DNA of 64,000 bases from Polaribacter sp. (GCA_029238315.1 JAQWGI010000036.1:310001-374000), one strand, 5' to 3'. Positions 25,402-34,271 are shown, counted from the stretch's first letter. Translations and numbers: made by a program. The notes: a model not told the origin generated them from the letters alone.

Positions 25402-26745
25402 ATGAATTTATCTGAATTAAATGCAATCTCTCCAATTGATGGAAGATATAGAAATAAAGTAGCAAAATTAGCTGATTATTATTCTGAAGAATCTTTAATA
25501 AAATATCGTGTAAAAGTAGAAATCGAATACTTTATTACTTTGTGCGAAATTCCGCTACCACAATTAGAAGATTTTAATACAGATTTGTTTGTTGATTTAA
25601 GAAAGATATACGAAAACTTTTCTACTGCTGATGCTCAAAAAATTAAAGACATTGAAAAAGTTACAAATCATGATGTAAAAGCAGTTGAGTATTTTATCAA
25701 AGAAGAGTTTGACAAACTAAACTTACTTAAATACAAAGAATTTATTCACTTCGGATTAACATCTCAAGACATTAACAACACAGCAATTCCGCTTTCTATA
25801 AAAGATTCTATAAACGAAGTTTACATTCCTTTATACAAAGAGTTGGTTGCAAAAATATCAGAACTTTCAATAGAATGGAGCAATGTTTCTATGCTGGCAA
25901 GAACACACGGTCAACCTGCATCTCCAACACGTTTAGGAAAAGAAATCAATGTTTTTTTTGTTCGTTTAAACGAGCAATTCAAAACCTTATTAGACATACC
26001 AAATGCAGCAAAGTTTGGTGGTGCTACTGGTAATTACAATGCACATCATGTTGCGTATCCAAACATTGATTGGAAAGCATTTGGAACTCATTTTGTAGAA
26101 GATAAATTAGGGCTACATCATTCGTTTCCAACAACACAAATTGAGCATTATGATTTTATGGCTTCTTTATTTGATTGTTTAAAAAGAATTAACACCATTA
26201 TTCTAGATTTAGACAAGGATATTTGGACCTATGTTGCAATGGATTATTTCAAACAAAAAATTAAAGCTGGAGAAATTGGCTCTTCTGCGATGCCACATAA
26301 AGTAAACCCAATTGATTTTGAAAACTCTGAAGGAAACTTAGGGATTGCAAATGCTCTTTTTGAGCATTTAGCAGCTAAATTACCAATTTCAAGAATGCAA
26401 CGCGATTTAACCGATAGTACTGTTTTGAGAAATGTTGGTGTGCCATTTGGGCATACTTTAATTGGTTTTGCATCTACATTAAAGGGGTTAAATAAATTAT
26501 TGCTAAATAAAGAAAAATTTGAACAAGATTTAGAGAATAACTGGGCTGTTGTTGCAGAAGCAATTCAGACTATTTTAAGAAGAGAAGCATACCCTAACCC
26601 TTATGAAACACTAAAAGGATTGACAAGAACTAACGAAAAAATTACACAAAAATCTATCGCTAATTTTATTGATACATTAGAAGTTTCTGATGCTATAAAA
26701 AGCGAATTAAAAGTAATAACCCCCGCTAATTTTACTGGAATCTAA
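25402..26745 (+). CDS. purB: Adenylosuccinate lyase
   Basis: Fumarase/aspartase-superfamily enzyme of 447 aa acting twice in purine synthesis (SAICAR to AICAR and adenylosuccinate to AMP, releasing fumarate). Signature GSSAMPHKVNPIDFEN near 293-308 contains the mobile catalytic-loop serine; other motifs are FIHFGLTSQDINNTAIP near 114-130 and ARTHGQPASPTRLG near 167-180. The N-terminus LSELNAISPIDGRYRNK is the E. coli-type PurB start. The stop codon overlaps the next gene's start (TAATG), predicting translational coupling to a lipoprotein gene and then terC. Confidence 0.97.
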   Translation: MNLSELNAISPIDGRYRNKVAKLADYYSEESLIKYRVKVEIEYFITLCEIPLPQLEDFNTDLFVDLRKIYENFSTADAQKIKDIEKVTNHDVKAVEYFIKEEFDKLNLLKYKEFIHFGLTSQDINNTAIPLSIKDSINEVYIPLYKELVAKISELSIEWSNVSMLARTHGQPASPTRLGKEINVFFVRLNEQFKTLLDIPNAAKFGGATGNYNAHHVAYPNIDWKAFGTHFVEDKLGLHHSFPTTQIEHYDFMASLFDCLKRINTIILDLDKDIWTYVAMDYFKQKIKAGEIGSSAMPHKVNPIDFENSEGNLGIANALFEHLAAKLPISRMQRDLTDSTVLRNVGVPFGHTLIGFASTLKGLNKLLLNKEKFEQDLENNWAVVAEAIQTILRREAYPNPYETLKGLTRTNEKITQKSIANFIDTLEVSDAIKSELKVITPANFTGI

Positions 26746-27122
26746 TGAAAAAAATTATCTTCACTTTTATCGTATTTATAACAATTACTTCTTGTAAAGA
26801 AGCGGTAATTGTTGATGGAAATAACACATTTAGAACAGGTGTGTTTGAAATTCCTGCAGGGAAAAACTTTGTTAAAGAAACTATTATTAGAAAAGACAGT
26901 ATTCAGATTAGTAAATATGAAGACCATGTTGATACACTTTCTATAAAATGGAAAAACAATTTCTTTTACACGTTAAAATACATCAATCCAAAAAACGAAA
27001 TGCAAAAAGACCCTATGTATATTCAAATTAATAAAATATATAAAGATTCTTATGACTTTACAGTTAAGATTGGGTTTTCTAACTTCTCTACTAAAGGAAC
27101 GATTTATAGAGTAAAAGAATAA
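26745..27122 (+). CDS. Small lipoprotein of unknown function
   Basis: A 125-aa protein with an N-terminal lipoprotein signal (ITITSC, Cys17), followed by an all-beta-looking sequence rich in Lys/Ile/Tyr (FEIPAGKNFVKETIIRKDSI, DTLSIKWKNNFFYTLKYINP, YIQINKIYKDSYDFTVKIGF). No characterised family recognised. Overlaps both neighbours by 1 nt (TAATG with purB, TAATG with terC), so it is translated as the middle cistron of purB-lipoprotein-terC. Probably anchored in the inner or outer membrane facing the periplasm. Role unknown. Confidence 0.75.
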   Translation: MKKIIFTFIVFITITSCKEAVIVDGNNTFRTGVFEIPAGKNFVKETIIRKDSIQISKYEDHVDTLSIKWKNNFFYTLKYINPKNEMQKDPMYIQINKIYKDSYDFTVKIGFSNFSTKGTIYRVKE

Positions 27123-27889
27123 TGGAAATATTTGCAGAAATAGACACTTGGGTTGCCTTACTTACTTTAACATTTTTAGAAATTGTTTTAGGAATAGATA
27201 ATATTATTTTTATTTCAATCGCAACAAGTAAACTCCCTAAGGAGCAGCAAAAAAAAGGAACAAATATTGGTTTACTCTTAGCAATGATCTTTAGAATTTT
27301 ATTGTTACTTGGAGTATCGTATTTAATTGCAATGAAAGAACCATGGTTTACAATAAATACCTCATGGCTATCAACAGAAATAACTGGTCAAAGTGTTATT
27401 TTAATACTCGGAGGAATCTTTTTACTCTATAAAAGCACCAGTGAAATTCATCATAAAGTAGAAGGAACAACCGAAGAAGCATCCGTGAAAAAGAAAGCAT
27501 CTACGTTGTCTAAAGTGATCTTTCAAATTGTTTTAATTGATATTGTTTTCTCTTTTGATTCAGTATTAACTGCAGTAGGAATGACAAATGGAGTTAATGG
27601 CGCATTAGTTATTATGATTACAGCTGTTATTTTATCAATGATAATTATGCTAATATTTGCAAACCCTGTAAGTCAGTTTGTAAATAAGCATCCAACCATT
27701 CAAATGTTAGCGTTGTCTTTTTTAATTCTAATTGGCTTTATGCTAATCACGGAAGGAGCACATTTGGCAAATACTGTAATTTTTAACAATCATATAGGAG
27801 CTATTCCAAAAGGATATTTGTATTTTGCAATTGCTTTTTCTCTTGGAGTTGAAGCATTGAACATGAAAATTAGAAAAAAAAGATCTTAA
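27122..27889 (+). CDS. TerC family integral membrane protein
   Basis: A 255-aa polytopic membrane protein with seven to eight helices. TerC hallmarks: FLEIVLGIDNIIFISIATSK near 19-38 (acidic residues in the membrane) and IDIVFSFDSVLTAVGMTNG near 139-157. Family members export Mn2+ or metallate secreted enzymes (Alx, MeeF, YkoY types) or belong to tellurite-resistance loci; the acidic GIDN and FSFDS motifs fit divalent-metal handling. Starts on the stop of the preceding lipoprotein. Next come a His-containing small secreted protein and a TonB receptor with a metal-binding loop, so a metal-homeostasis neighbourhood is plausible. Confidence 0.9.
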   Translation: MEIFAEIDTWVALLTLTFLEIVLGIDNIIFISIATSKLPKEQQKKGTNIGLLLAMIFRILLLLGVSYLIAMKEPWFTINTSWLSTEITGQSVILILGGIFLLYKSTSEIHHKVEGTTEEASVKKKASTLSKVIFQIVLIDIVFSFDSVLTAVGMTNGVNGALVIMITAVILSMIIMLIFANPVSQFVNKHPTIQMLALSFLILIGFMLITEGAHLANTVIFNNHIGAIPKGYLYFAIAFSLGVEALNMKIRKKRS

Positions 27890-27898
27890 ACTAAACTT

Positions 27899-28219
27899 AT
27901 CAAACAGTTAAAAAAACATATCATTCTATTTAGCGTGCTATTAATTTTGACTCCGTCAATAATTCAATTAGCACATACATTAGAAAATCACAAACATGTA
28001 GTTTGTATTTCTGATGATGTAACACATGTGCACGAAAAAAATATAGATTGTTCTTTACTACATAGGCAATTACAAACAAATAATATCGATTTTACATCTA
28101 ACTTTGATGTAATACCACAACACTTTTACACCAATATTTTTAAGGAATATCCGCAAGTAAAGCGTGTAAAAATTGTTTCTAAAAAAACTTCCCGAGGTCC
28201 ACCATTTTTTATTGTTTAA
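27899..28219 (+). CDS. Small secreted His-containing protein; start codon apparently ATC
   Basis: The frame between terC and the TonB receptor encodes IKQLKKHIILFSVLLILTPS then a hydrophilic part with HTLENHKH, THVHEKN and a C-terminal SRGPPFF. Residues from 27899 make a textbook signal peptide (basic KQLKKH plus hydrophobic core), but the expected ATG there reads ATC. The first standard start codon, GTG at 27935, begins inside the hydrophobic core and removes the basic n-region. Either a rare ATC start is used, the GTG product is secreted poorly, or the start codon has been lost. The frame is the same as terC, whose TAA ends 9 nt upstream. His pairs suggest metal binding, matching the downstream receptor. 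Confidence 0.6.
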   Translation: MKQLKKHIILFSVLLILTPSIIQLAHTLENHKHVVCISDDVTHVHEKNIDCSLLHRQLQTNNIDFTSNFDVIPQHFYTNIFKEYPQVKRVKIVSKKTSRGPPFFIV

Positions 28220-28278
28220 CACAACCTTATCAATCTTAATTGATAAAATTTTTAGTAGAACAATAAAAAATATAATAC

Positions 28279-30576
28279 ATGAAAACAATATTAAAAGCCT
28301 TGTTTTTACTAGGCTGTATTACCGTTAGTGCACAAAATAATATATCTGGTACAATTACAGATGCTCAAAAAGAACCAATTGTTGGTGTAGAAGTGTACAC
28401 AACAGAGTTTCACAAAGGAACAGTTACTGATAAAAATGGTAAATATTCTATAAAAAACTTACCCAACGGAAAAATAAAAATTTCATATTCATTCATTGGG
28501 TTTGAAACACAAACACGGATCGTAGAATTTAACTCAGAAAATAAAAGTGTAGATATCATATTACAAGAATCTGTTTTTACGATTGATGAAGTAATTATTG
28601 CAACACCTTTTAATAAATTACAATCAGAAAATGTAATGAAGGTAGAACGTTTAACAGCAGCAGCAATAAAAAAAACGGGAGCACCTACTTTAATGACAGG
28701 TTTAGAAAAAATTGCTGGAGTATCTCAAATTTCTACAGGAACCTCTATTGGAAAACCAGTAATAAGAGGTTTAAGCGGAAATAGAGTTTTGGTATATGCA
28801 CAAGGCGTACGTTTAGAGAATCAGCAATTTGGAGATGAACATGGTTTGGGATTAAATGATGGCGGAGTAGAAAGTGTAGAGGTTATAAAAGGACCTGCTT
28901 CTCTTCTCTATGGTTCTGATGCTTTAGGTGGTGTTTTGTATTTAAACCCAGAGAAATTTGCACCTGTAAATGCTTCAAGTATATCTTTAAATCAACAATT
29001 TTACAGCAATACTCTTGGAAGCAATACATCAATCGGATTTAAAAATTCTGGTGAAAAATGGAAGTTTTTAGGTAGATTAAGTTCTAACTTTCATTCAGAT
29101 TATAAAACACCAAATAGTCTACGCGTTACAAATACAAGATTTAAAGAAGAAGATTTTAAACTAGGTATAGGATACAATTCAGAAAATTATTCTAATGAAT
29201 TTCGTTACAATTTAAACAGATCTGAATTAGGTATTACAGAAGGTATTGCAGCACAAACAACTTCAACCATTCCTGCAGAACCATTTCAAAAAATAGACAA
29301 TCATATCTTTAGTTTTCACAATCATTTCTTTTTTGGAGATTCTAAATTAGATGTTGATTTAGGGTATATATTTAATGATCGTCAAGAATTTGAAGATCAT
29401 GATGAGCATGACAAAGACCATGATGAAGAGCATCATGATGATGACCATGATGATGACCATGATGAAGATGAAGAGCATCATGAAGAAGGCGCTGCATTAC
29501 GTTTAAAATTAAGAACTTTTAATTATAATATTAAATATAACTTACCAGCTTTTAATAACGGAATTGAAAGTGTTTTAGGGGTTCAGGGAATGTTTCAAAA
29601 AAACAAAAACTTTGGTGAAGAATTATTAATTCCAAATGCAGAAATTAATGACATTGGTGTTTTCTATACAATTAACAAACAGTACGAAAATTCTTCTTTA
29701 CAAGCAGGAATTCGTTTCGATGCAAGAAGCTTAAAAACAGAAAAACATATAGTTGTTCATGAAGATGAAACACACGTATTTAATCCGTTAGATAAAAATT
29801 ATACAAGTTTTACAGCTTCTTTAGGATATAAATTTACCTTGTTAGATAAAATTACGACTAGAATTAATACTGCAAGCGGATTTAGAGCACCAAATTTAGC
29901 AGAATTAACGTCTAATGGCGTACATCATGGAACAAACAGATTTGAAGTTGGTAATGCAAATTTAGACACTGAAAAAAATATTCAGTTAGATGTCTCTTTA
30001 GAATATAAAACAAAACACATTGAAGTTTTTGGAAATGGTTTTTACAATCATTTAAACGATTACATTTATCTTTCTCCAACAGGTATGATAGAAGATGAAG
30101 CGCCAGTTTTTGAATACACACAAAATGATGCTAAATTGTATGGTGGTGAGTTTGGGTTTCATTTACACCCACATCCTATTGATTGGTTGCATTTAGAAAG
30201 CAGTTTTGAAATGGTAATTGGTAAACAACAAAAGGGAGAATACTTGCCATTGATTCCTGCTAATACATTTAAAAATACATTAAGAATCGAATTTGATGTA
30301 AAAGATTGGTTAAAGAATGCATATAGTAATTTAACTGTTACTTCTTCACTTTCACAAAACAATACGGGACTGTTTGAAACTACAACTGATGCTTATAATT
30401 TAGTTTCTTTAGGATTTGGTGGAGAGATTTCTTTAAGTGAATTTACAATCAATACTTCTTTTTCAATCAATAATTTGTTAGACACAAAGTATATTCATCA
30501 TTTATCAAGATTAAAATCTGACGGAATTTTAAACGCAGGTAGAAATTTTGTTTTTGGTGTTAGTTTTGAGATTTAA
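28279..30576 (+). CDS. TonB-dependent outer-membrane receptor, probably for zinc or another metal
   Basis: A 765-aa receptor: signal peptide (1-18), a carboxypeptidase-regulatory-like beta domain (about 20-105; ISGTITDAQKEPIVGVEVYT), plug domain (about 120-225; GVSQISTGTSIGKPVIRGLS, GPASLLYGSDALGGVLY) and a beta-barrel ending in the outer-membrane signature GVSFEI. An extracellular loop at about 373-403 is almost pure His/Asp/Glu, similar in concept to the metal-sequestering loop of the zinc receptor ZnuD. It lies downstream of TerC and a His-containing small secreted protein. Substrate is inferred from the loop; copper or another metal is possible. I found no obvious Zur/Fur box. Confidence 0.92.
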   Translation: MKTILKALFLLGCITVSAQNNISGTITDAQKEPIVGVEVYTTEFHKGTVTDKNGKYSIKNLPNGKIKISYSFIGFETQTRIVEFNSENKSVDIILQESVFTIDEVIIATPFNKLQSENVMKVERLTAAAIKKTGAPTLMTGLEKIAGVSQISTGTSIGKPVIRGLSGNRVLVYAQGVRLENQQFGDEHGLGLNDGGVESVEVIKGPASLLYGSDALGGVLYLNPEKFAPVNASSISLNQQFYSNTLGSNTSIGFKNSGEKWKFLGRLSSNFHSDYKTPNSLRVTNTRFKEEDFKLGIGYNSENYSNEFRYNLNRSELGITEGIAAQTTSTIPAEPFQKIDNHIFSFHNHFFFGDSKLDVDLGYIFNDRQEFEDHDEHDKDHDEEHHDDDHDDDHDEDEEHHEEGAALRLKLRTFNYNIKYNLPAFNNGIESVLGVQGMFQKNKNFGEELLIPNAEINDIGVFYTINKQYENSSLQAGIRFDARSLKTEKHIVVHEDETHVFNPLDKNYTSFTASLGYKFTLLDKITTRINTASGFRAPNLAELTSNGVHHGTNRFEVGNANLDTEKNIQLDVSLEYKTKHIEVFGNGFYNHLNDYIYLSPTGMIEDEAPVFEYTQNDAKLYGGEFGFHLHPHPIDWLHLESSFEMVIGKQQKGEYLPLIPANTFKNTLRIEFDVKDWLKNAYSNLTVTSSLSQNNTGLFETTTDAYNLVSLGFGGEISLSEFTINTSFSINNLLDTKYIHHLSRLKSDGILNAGRNFVFGVSFEI

Positions 30577-30594
30577 ACACGCAGTTTAATAATT

Positions 30595-30632
30595 AAAAAA
30601 AGAGGCTTTGCAATTGCAAAGCCTCTTTTGTT
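30595..30632 (+). terminator. Bidirectional-looking terminator after the TonB receptor
   Basis: Perfect 26-nt palindrome (arms AGAGGCTTTGCAA / TTGCAAAGCCTCT, 30601-30626) preceded by an A run and followed by TTTTGTTTT. Confidence 0.88.
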
Positions 30633-30691
30633 TTAAAAAAAATCATAATTACATAACTTAGCAACAAACCATCATTAAATAATTTACAGAA

Positions 30692-30860
30692 ATAAAAACT
30701 CAAAAAAAAAATCTTATTTATTATTGTTTTTCTATTCGTAATTGATTCATATTCTCAACAAAAAAGAGTTCGTGATTACGGAATAGAAGTTGGTTTTTAA
30801 AACCTTGGCAAAACAACGCAAGTATTGATATTAATGTAACTCTCAATATAAGCATTTAAT
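30692..30860 (+). pseudogene. Decayed N-terminal remnant of a secreted peptidase, P1/DmpA-like
   Basis: Reading across one poly-A slip and one frame change gives a signal peptide (KILFIIVFLFVIDSYSQ), then QKRVRDYGIEVGF, then in the next frame FLKPWQNNASIDINVTLNIS. This resembles the start of P1-family (DmpA/S58) aminopeptidases, which read roughly RxRDxGI..G....GKxNAITDVxGVxVGH. Damage visible: ATA where the start ATG would be (30692), an A-run length that breaks the frame (30702-30711), a TAA at 30798-30800 and a stop soon after. Nothing of the rest of the gene is left. Family identity is by motif memory only. Confidence 0.45.
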
Positions 30861-31263
30861 AATTTTTATTTATAACGTGCTGTAAAACCATAACAGCTTA
30901 CTATCAGATTTATTAAATCTCCAAGGGTTTCAGCTCCGGGAGATTTATGTTTATCAAGGTTTATATTTTTTTTAATTCACATATTCATAAAAATGACTTG
31001 TAGCAATACCTGTGAGATCTTTTTATACTATAATGCCATCATTCTCAATTGTTATCTTTAAAATAATTGTAATAAGGTGTAGGTAATATGTTAAATGTGA
31101 GTATATAATGAAAGGCTCTTGACTCCTTTCAAAATACTTTCGCTTATATAACAGCATAATATGCTGTTTTTTGCGGTTCAATTTAAAGCAGAAAAGAGTA
31201 AAGTAATTCAACAAAAAAAGCAGCTAAATCAAGAAAATCAATTAAACCTAACTTAATTATTTT
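30861..31263. other. Gene-free decayed region with two hairpins
   Basis: No convincing gene is present in this roughly 400-nt AT-rich stretch. It contains an inverted repeat AAATCTCC (30915-30922) / GGAGATTT (30939-30946) with a comparatively GC-rich loop, and a terminator-like hairpin at 31150-31172. A short frame from ATG 31161 (31 codons, Lys/Gln-rich) overlaps the second hairpin and is unsupported. With the peptidase remnant at its left it looks like the site of an old deletion. Confidence 0.5.
31150..31172 (+). terminator. Terminator-like hairpin in decayed region
   Basis: AACAGCAT (31150-31157), loop AAT, ATGCTGTT (31161-31168), then T to 31172. No intact gene feeds into it now, so it may be the relic of a lost transcript. 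Confidence 0.45.
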
Positions 31264-31271
31264 TAACTTCG
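31264..31271 (+). promoter_or_regulatory. Near-consensus -7 box of the FAD/Fe-S oxidoreductase gene
   Basis: TAACTTCG (7 of 8 to TAnnTTTG) ends 22 nt before the ATG at 31294, the usual spacing in this window. Confidence 0.45.
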
Positions 31272-31293
31272 CAATATTCCATTTGAAACAATT

Positions 31294-34218
31294 ATGATTA
31301 ACGAATCGGTTTTATCCGCCTTACACAATTCTTTAGAAGGAGAACTCTTATTTGACGCCCTTCATACATCCATTTATGGAACAGATGCTTCTGTGTATCG
31401 TAAAATTCCGTTAGCCGTTGGTTTTCCAAAAAACATAGCAGATATTCAGCAAATTATAGCTTTTGCGAATAAACATCAAATTACATTAATACCAAGAACT
31501 GCTGGTACTTCTTTGGCAGGACAATGTGTTGGAGATGGAATTGTAGTAGATGTTTCTAAATATTTTACCAACATTTTAGCTTTTGATGAAAAAGCAAAAA
31601 CAATTACAGTTGAACCTGGAATTATTCGTGATGATTTAAATCGATATTTAAAACCTTTTGGTTTGTTTTTTGGACCAAATACATCAACATCTAATCGATG
31701 TATGATTGGCGGAATGGTTGGGAATAATTCTTCAGGAAGTACTTCTATTCGTTATGGAGTTACACGCGATAAAGTGATTTGTATTGATACTATTTTAAGT
31801 GATGGAACTTTGGCAACTTTTTCTGAAATAACTTCGGATGTATTTAAACAAAAAACCGAATTAGATACTTTAGAAGGAAACATTTACAAAACAATTTATT
31901 CTGAATTGATTTACGATTCTGCGCAAGAAGAAATTAAGAATGAGTTTCCAAAAGAAAGTATCCACAGAAGAAACACAGGTTATGCGATTGATGAATTTTT
32001 AAAATCGGATTTATTTGGCGGAACGAAACCAACAATTAACGTTGCGAAATTATTAGCTGGTAGTGAAGGAACTTTGGCTTTTTCTACAGCAATTACGATT
32101 CAGTTAGACGATTTACAGCCTAAAGAAAGCATCATGATTACTTCTCATTTTAACAGTATCAATGAGAGTTTAAAAGCAACTTTAATTAGCATGAATCACA
32201 ACTTATATGCCTGTGAATTGATGGATAAAGTAATTTTAGATTGCACAAAAAAAAACAGAGACCAAGCAAAAAATAGGTTCTTTTTAAAAGAGGATCCAGC
32301 AGCAGTTTTAATGCTAGAAGTTGCAGCATACACGCTAGAAGAAGCAGAAATTTTAGCCAATAATGTAATTGCTGATTTAGAAAAAAACAAGGTTGGTTAT
32401 TACCATCCAAAAATCTATGGAGACGATATTCAAAAAATATTTGAACTCAGAAAAGCAGGTCTAGGTCTTTTAGGAAATATGATTGGCGATAAAAAAGCGG
32501 TTGCTTGTATTGAAGATACTGCAGTTGCTCTAGAAGATTTACCAAGCTATATTGAAGAGTTTACAGAAATATTAAAAACCTTTAAACAAGATGCAGTATA
32601 CTATGCACATGCAGGTGCTGGTGAGATTCACCTACGTCCTATTTTAAATTTAAAGAAAAAAGAAGATGTTGTTTTATTTCGAAAAATCACCACAGAAACT
32701 GCTAAACTAGTAAAGAAATACAAAGGTTCTTTTAGCGGCGAACATGGCGATGGAATTGTACGAGCAGAATTTATTCCGTTAATGATTGGTGAAGAAAATT
32801 ATCAATTATTACGTCGAATTAAAAAAGCCTTTGATCCAAATTACATTTTTAATAAAGGAAAAATTACGGATGCTTTTAAAATGGATGAAAGCTTACGTTA
32901 CAAAACCAATAGAACAGAGCCTGTTATTAAAACCATTCAAGATTTTTCTGAAAGCGAAGGCATTTTAAAACTTGCAGAAAAATGTAATGGTTCTGGAGAT
33001 TGTAGAAAATCTGTAGAAGCTGGCGGAACAATGTGTCCGAGTTACAGAGCTACCAAAAACGAAAAAGACACAACACGAGCAAGAGCAAACGCTCTCAGAG
33101 AGTTCTTGAGCAATTCAGATGAACAAAATAAGTTCAATCATAAAGAATTAAAAGAAGTTTTTGATTTGTGCTTAAGCTGTAAAGCGTGTGCAAGTGAATG
33201 CCCAAGTAATGTTGATATTGCTGCGTTAAAAGCAGAATTTTTATATCAATATCAAGAAACAAACGGATATTCTTTTAGAAGCAAATTGTTTGCAAATAAT
33301 GTAAAGTATAACAAGCTAGGAAGCATGGCTCCTAGATTAACAAACTTGCTTTTAAATACATCTTTAGCAAAAGCCGTAATGGGAATTGCACAGAAAAGAA
33401 GTGTGCCTAAATTGGCTTCAACTACTTTAGAAAATTGGAATAAAAAACGAAATGCAACTTCAAGTTTGTCATCTCGAACGGAGTCGAAAGATCTAAAAAA
33501 AGTCTATTTATTCAATGATGAGTTCACTAATTATTACGATGTAGAAATTGGAAAAGATGCTGTTTATGTTTTAGAAAAATTAGGCTATAATATTCAGATT
33601 ATAGAACATTCAGAAAGTGGAAGAAGTTTTATTTCTAAAGGATTTTTAAAAGAAGCCAAACAAGTTTGTAATGAAAATATTGCCCTTTTTAAAGATTTAA
33701 TTACTGACGAAAGTCCGTTAATAGGTATTGAGCCTTCTGCAATTTTAACTTTTAAAGACGAATATATTCGTTTGGCAGATGACAAAGCATCCGCAGAAAA
33801 AATTGCTAAGAATACATTTACCTTTGAAGAGTTTTTGAATACTGAACATCAAAAAGGAACCATTGACACTTCTTTATTTACATTAAAAAACAAAGTGGTA
33901 AAAATTCATGGACACTGTCATCAAAAAGCATTATCTAGCACAACTGCTACTTTTAACATTTTAAACATTCCACCAAATTATTCAGTAACCATACTTAATT
34001 CTGGTTGTTGTGGTATGGCAGGAAGTTTTGGATACGAAAAGGAGCACTACAAAATTAGCATGCAGATTGGTGAAGATACCTTATTCTCTAAAGTTAGAAA
34101 TTGTAGCTCAGAAACAGCAATAGTTGCTGCAGGTACAAGTTGTAGACATCAAATTTTTGATGGCACAAAACGCCTTGTAAAACACCCTATTAGCTTATTA
34201 AAAGAGGCATTAATCTAA
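31294..34218 (+). CDS. FAD-linked oxidase / Fe-S oxidoreductase fusion (D-lactate dehydrogenase-like)
   Basis: A 974-aa flavoprotein with an N-terminal FAD_binding_4 domain (about 35-175; IPRTAGTSLAGQCVGDGIVV, GGMVGNNSSGSTSIRYG), an FAD-oxidase C-terminal domain (about 240-530; HAGAGEIHLRP, SGEHGDGIVRAEF), a ferredoxin-like part with CNGSGDCRK near 567 and CLSCKACASECPSN near 627, and a CCG-domain region with HGHCHQKAL and NSGCCGMAGSFG at the C-terminus. This GlcD-GlcF-like fusion is known in Bacteroidetes and oxidises 2-hydroxy acids, feeding electrons to the quinone pool; D-lactate, glycolate or 2-hydroxyglutarate are all possible. A 27-nt dispersed repeat is read in frame near residue 727. 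Confidence 0.9.
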   Translation: MINESVLSALHNSLEGELLFDALHTSIYGTDASVYRKIPLAVGFPKNIADIQQIIAFANKHQITLIPRTAGTSLAGQCVGDGIVVDVSKYFTNILAFDEKAKTITVEPGIIRDDLNRYLKPFGLFFGPNTSTSNRCMIGGMVGNNSSGSTSIRYGVTRDKVICIDTILSDGTLATFSEITSDVFKQKTELDTLEGNIYKTIYSELIYDSAQEEIKNEFPKESIHRRNTGYAIDEFLKSDLFGGTKPTINVAKLLAGSEGTLAFSTAITIQLDDLQPKESIMITSHFNSINESLKATLISMNHNLYACELMDKVILDCTKKNRDQAKNRFFLKEDPAAVLMLEVAAYTLEEAEILANNVIADLEKNKVGYYHPKIYGDDIQKIFELRKAGLGLLGNMIGDKKAVACIEDTAVALEDLPSYIEEFTEILKTFKQDAVYYAHAGAGEIHLRPILNLKKKEDVVLFRKITTETAKLVKKYKGSFSGEHGDGIVRAEFIPLMIGEENYQLLRRIKKAFDPNYIFNKGKITDAFKMDESLRYKTNRTEPVIKTIQDFSESEGILKLAEKCNGSGDCRKSVEAGGTMCPSYRATKNEKDTTRARANALREFLSNSDEQNKFNHKELKEVFDLCLSCKACASECPSNVDIAALKAEFLYQYQETNGYSFRSKLFANNVKYNKLGSMAPRLTNLLLNTSLAKAVMGIAQKRSVPKLASTTLENWNKKRNATSSLSSRTESKDLKKVYLFNDEFTNYYDVEIGKDAVYVLEKLGYNIQIIEHSESGRSFISKGFLKEAKQVCNENIALFKDLITDESPLIGIEPSAILTFKDEYIRLADDKASAEKIAKNTFTFEEFLNTEHQKGTIDTSLFTLKNKVVKIHGHCHQKALSSTTATFNILNIPPNYSVTILNSGCCGMAGSFGYEKEHYKISMQIGEDTLFSKVRNCSSETAIVAAGTSCRHQIFDGTKRLVKHPISLLKEALI
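33468..33494 (+). repeat. 27-nt dispersed repeat read in frame inside the FAD/Fe-S oxidoreductase
   Basis: The unit contains TCGAACGGAGTCGAAAGATC and encodes SSRTESKDL in a Lys/Ser-rich linker before the C-terminal CCG domain. Other copies lie at 36054, 37378, 45827, 45871 and 54169. The reading frame differs from the one used in valS and argS, yet it is also free of stops. Confidence 0.8.
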
Positions 34219-34271
34219 AATATTTCCAAAAAAAAACGTACTTTACAATCCTAAATTAAAAAAACATAAAG

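Noticed and set aside
27122..27889. Tellurite-resistance island
   Set aside because: Only a single TerC-family gene is present; no terZABD-type or tehAB genes surround it. Metal homeostasis is the better reading.
31023..31214. Leftward 63-codon frame in the gap before the FAD/Fe-S oxidoreductase
   Set aside because: It crosses the terminator-like hairpin at 31150-31172, has no signal or domain pattern, no promoter box at the right spacing, and lies in a decayed AT-rich stretch.
31161..31256. 31-codon Lys/Gln-rich frame after the hairpin at 31150
   Set aside because: Its start codon is part of the hairpin arm and nothing else supports translation.
32186..32410. Leftward 74-codon frame inside the FAD/Fe-S oxidoreductase
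   Set aside because: Fully antisense to a well-supported gene; its Leu/Phe-rich composition is the usual mirror image of Lys/Glu-rich coding sequence.
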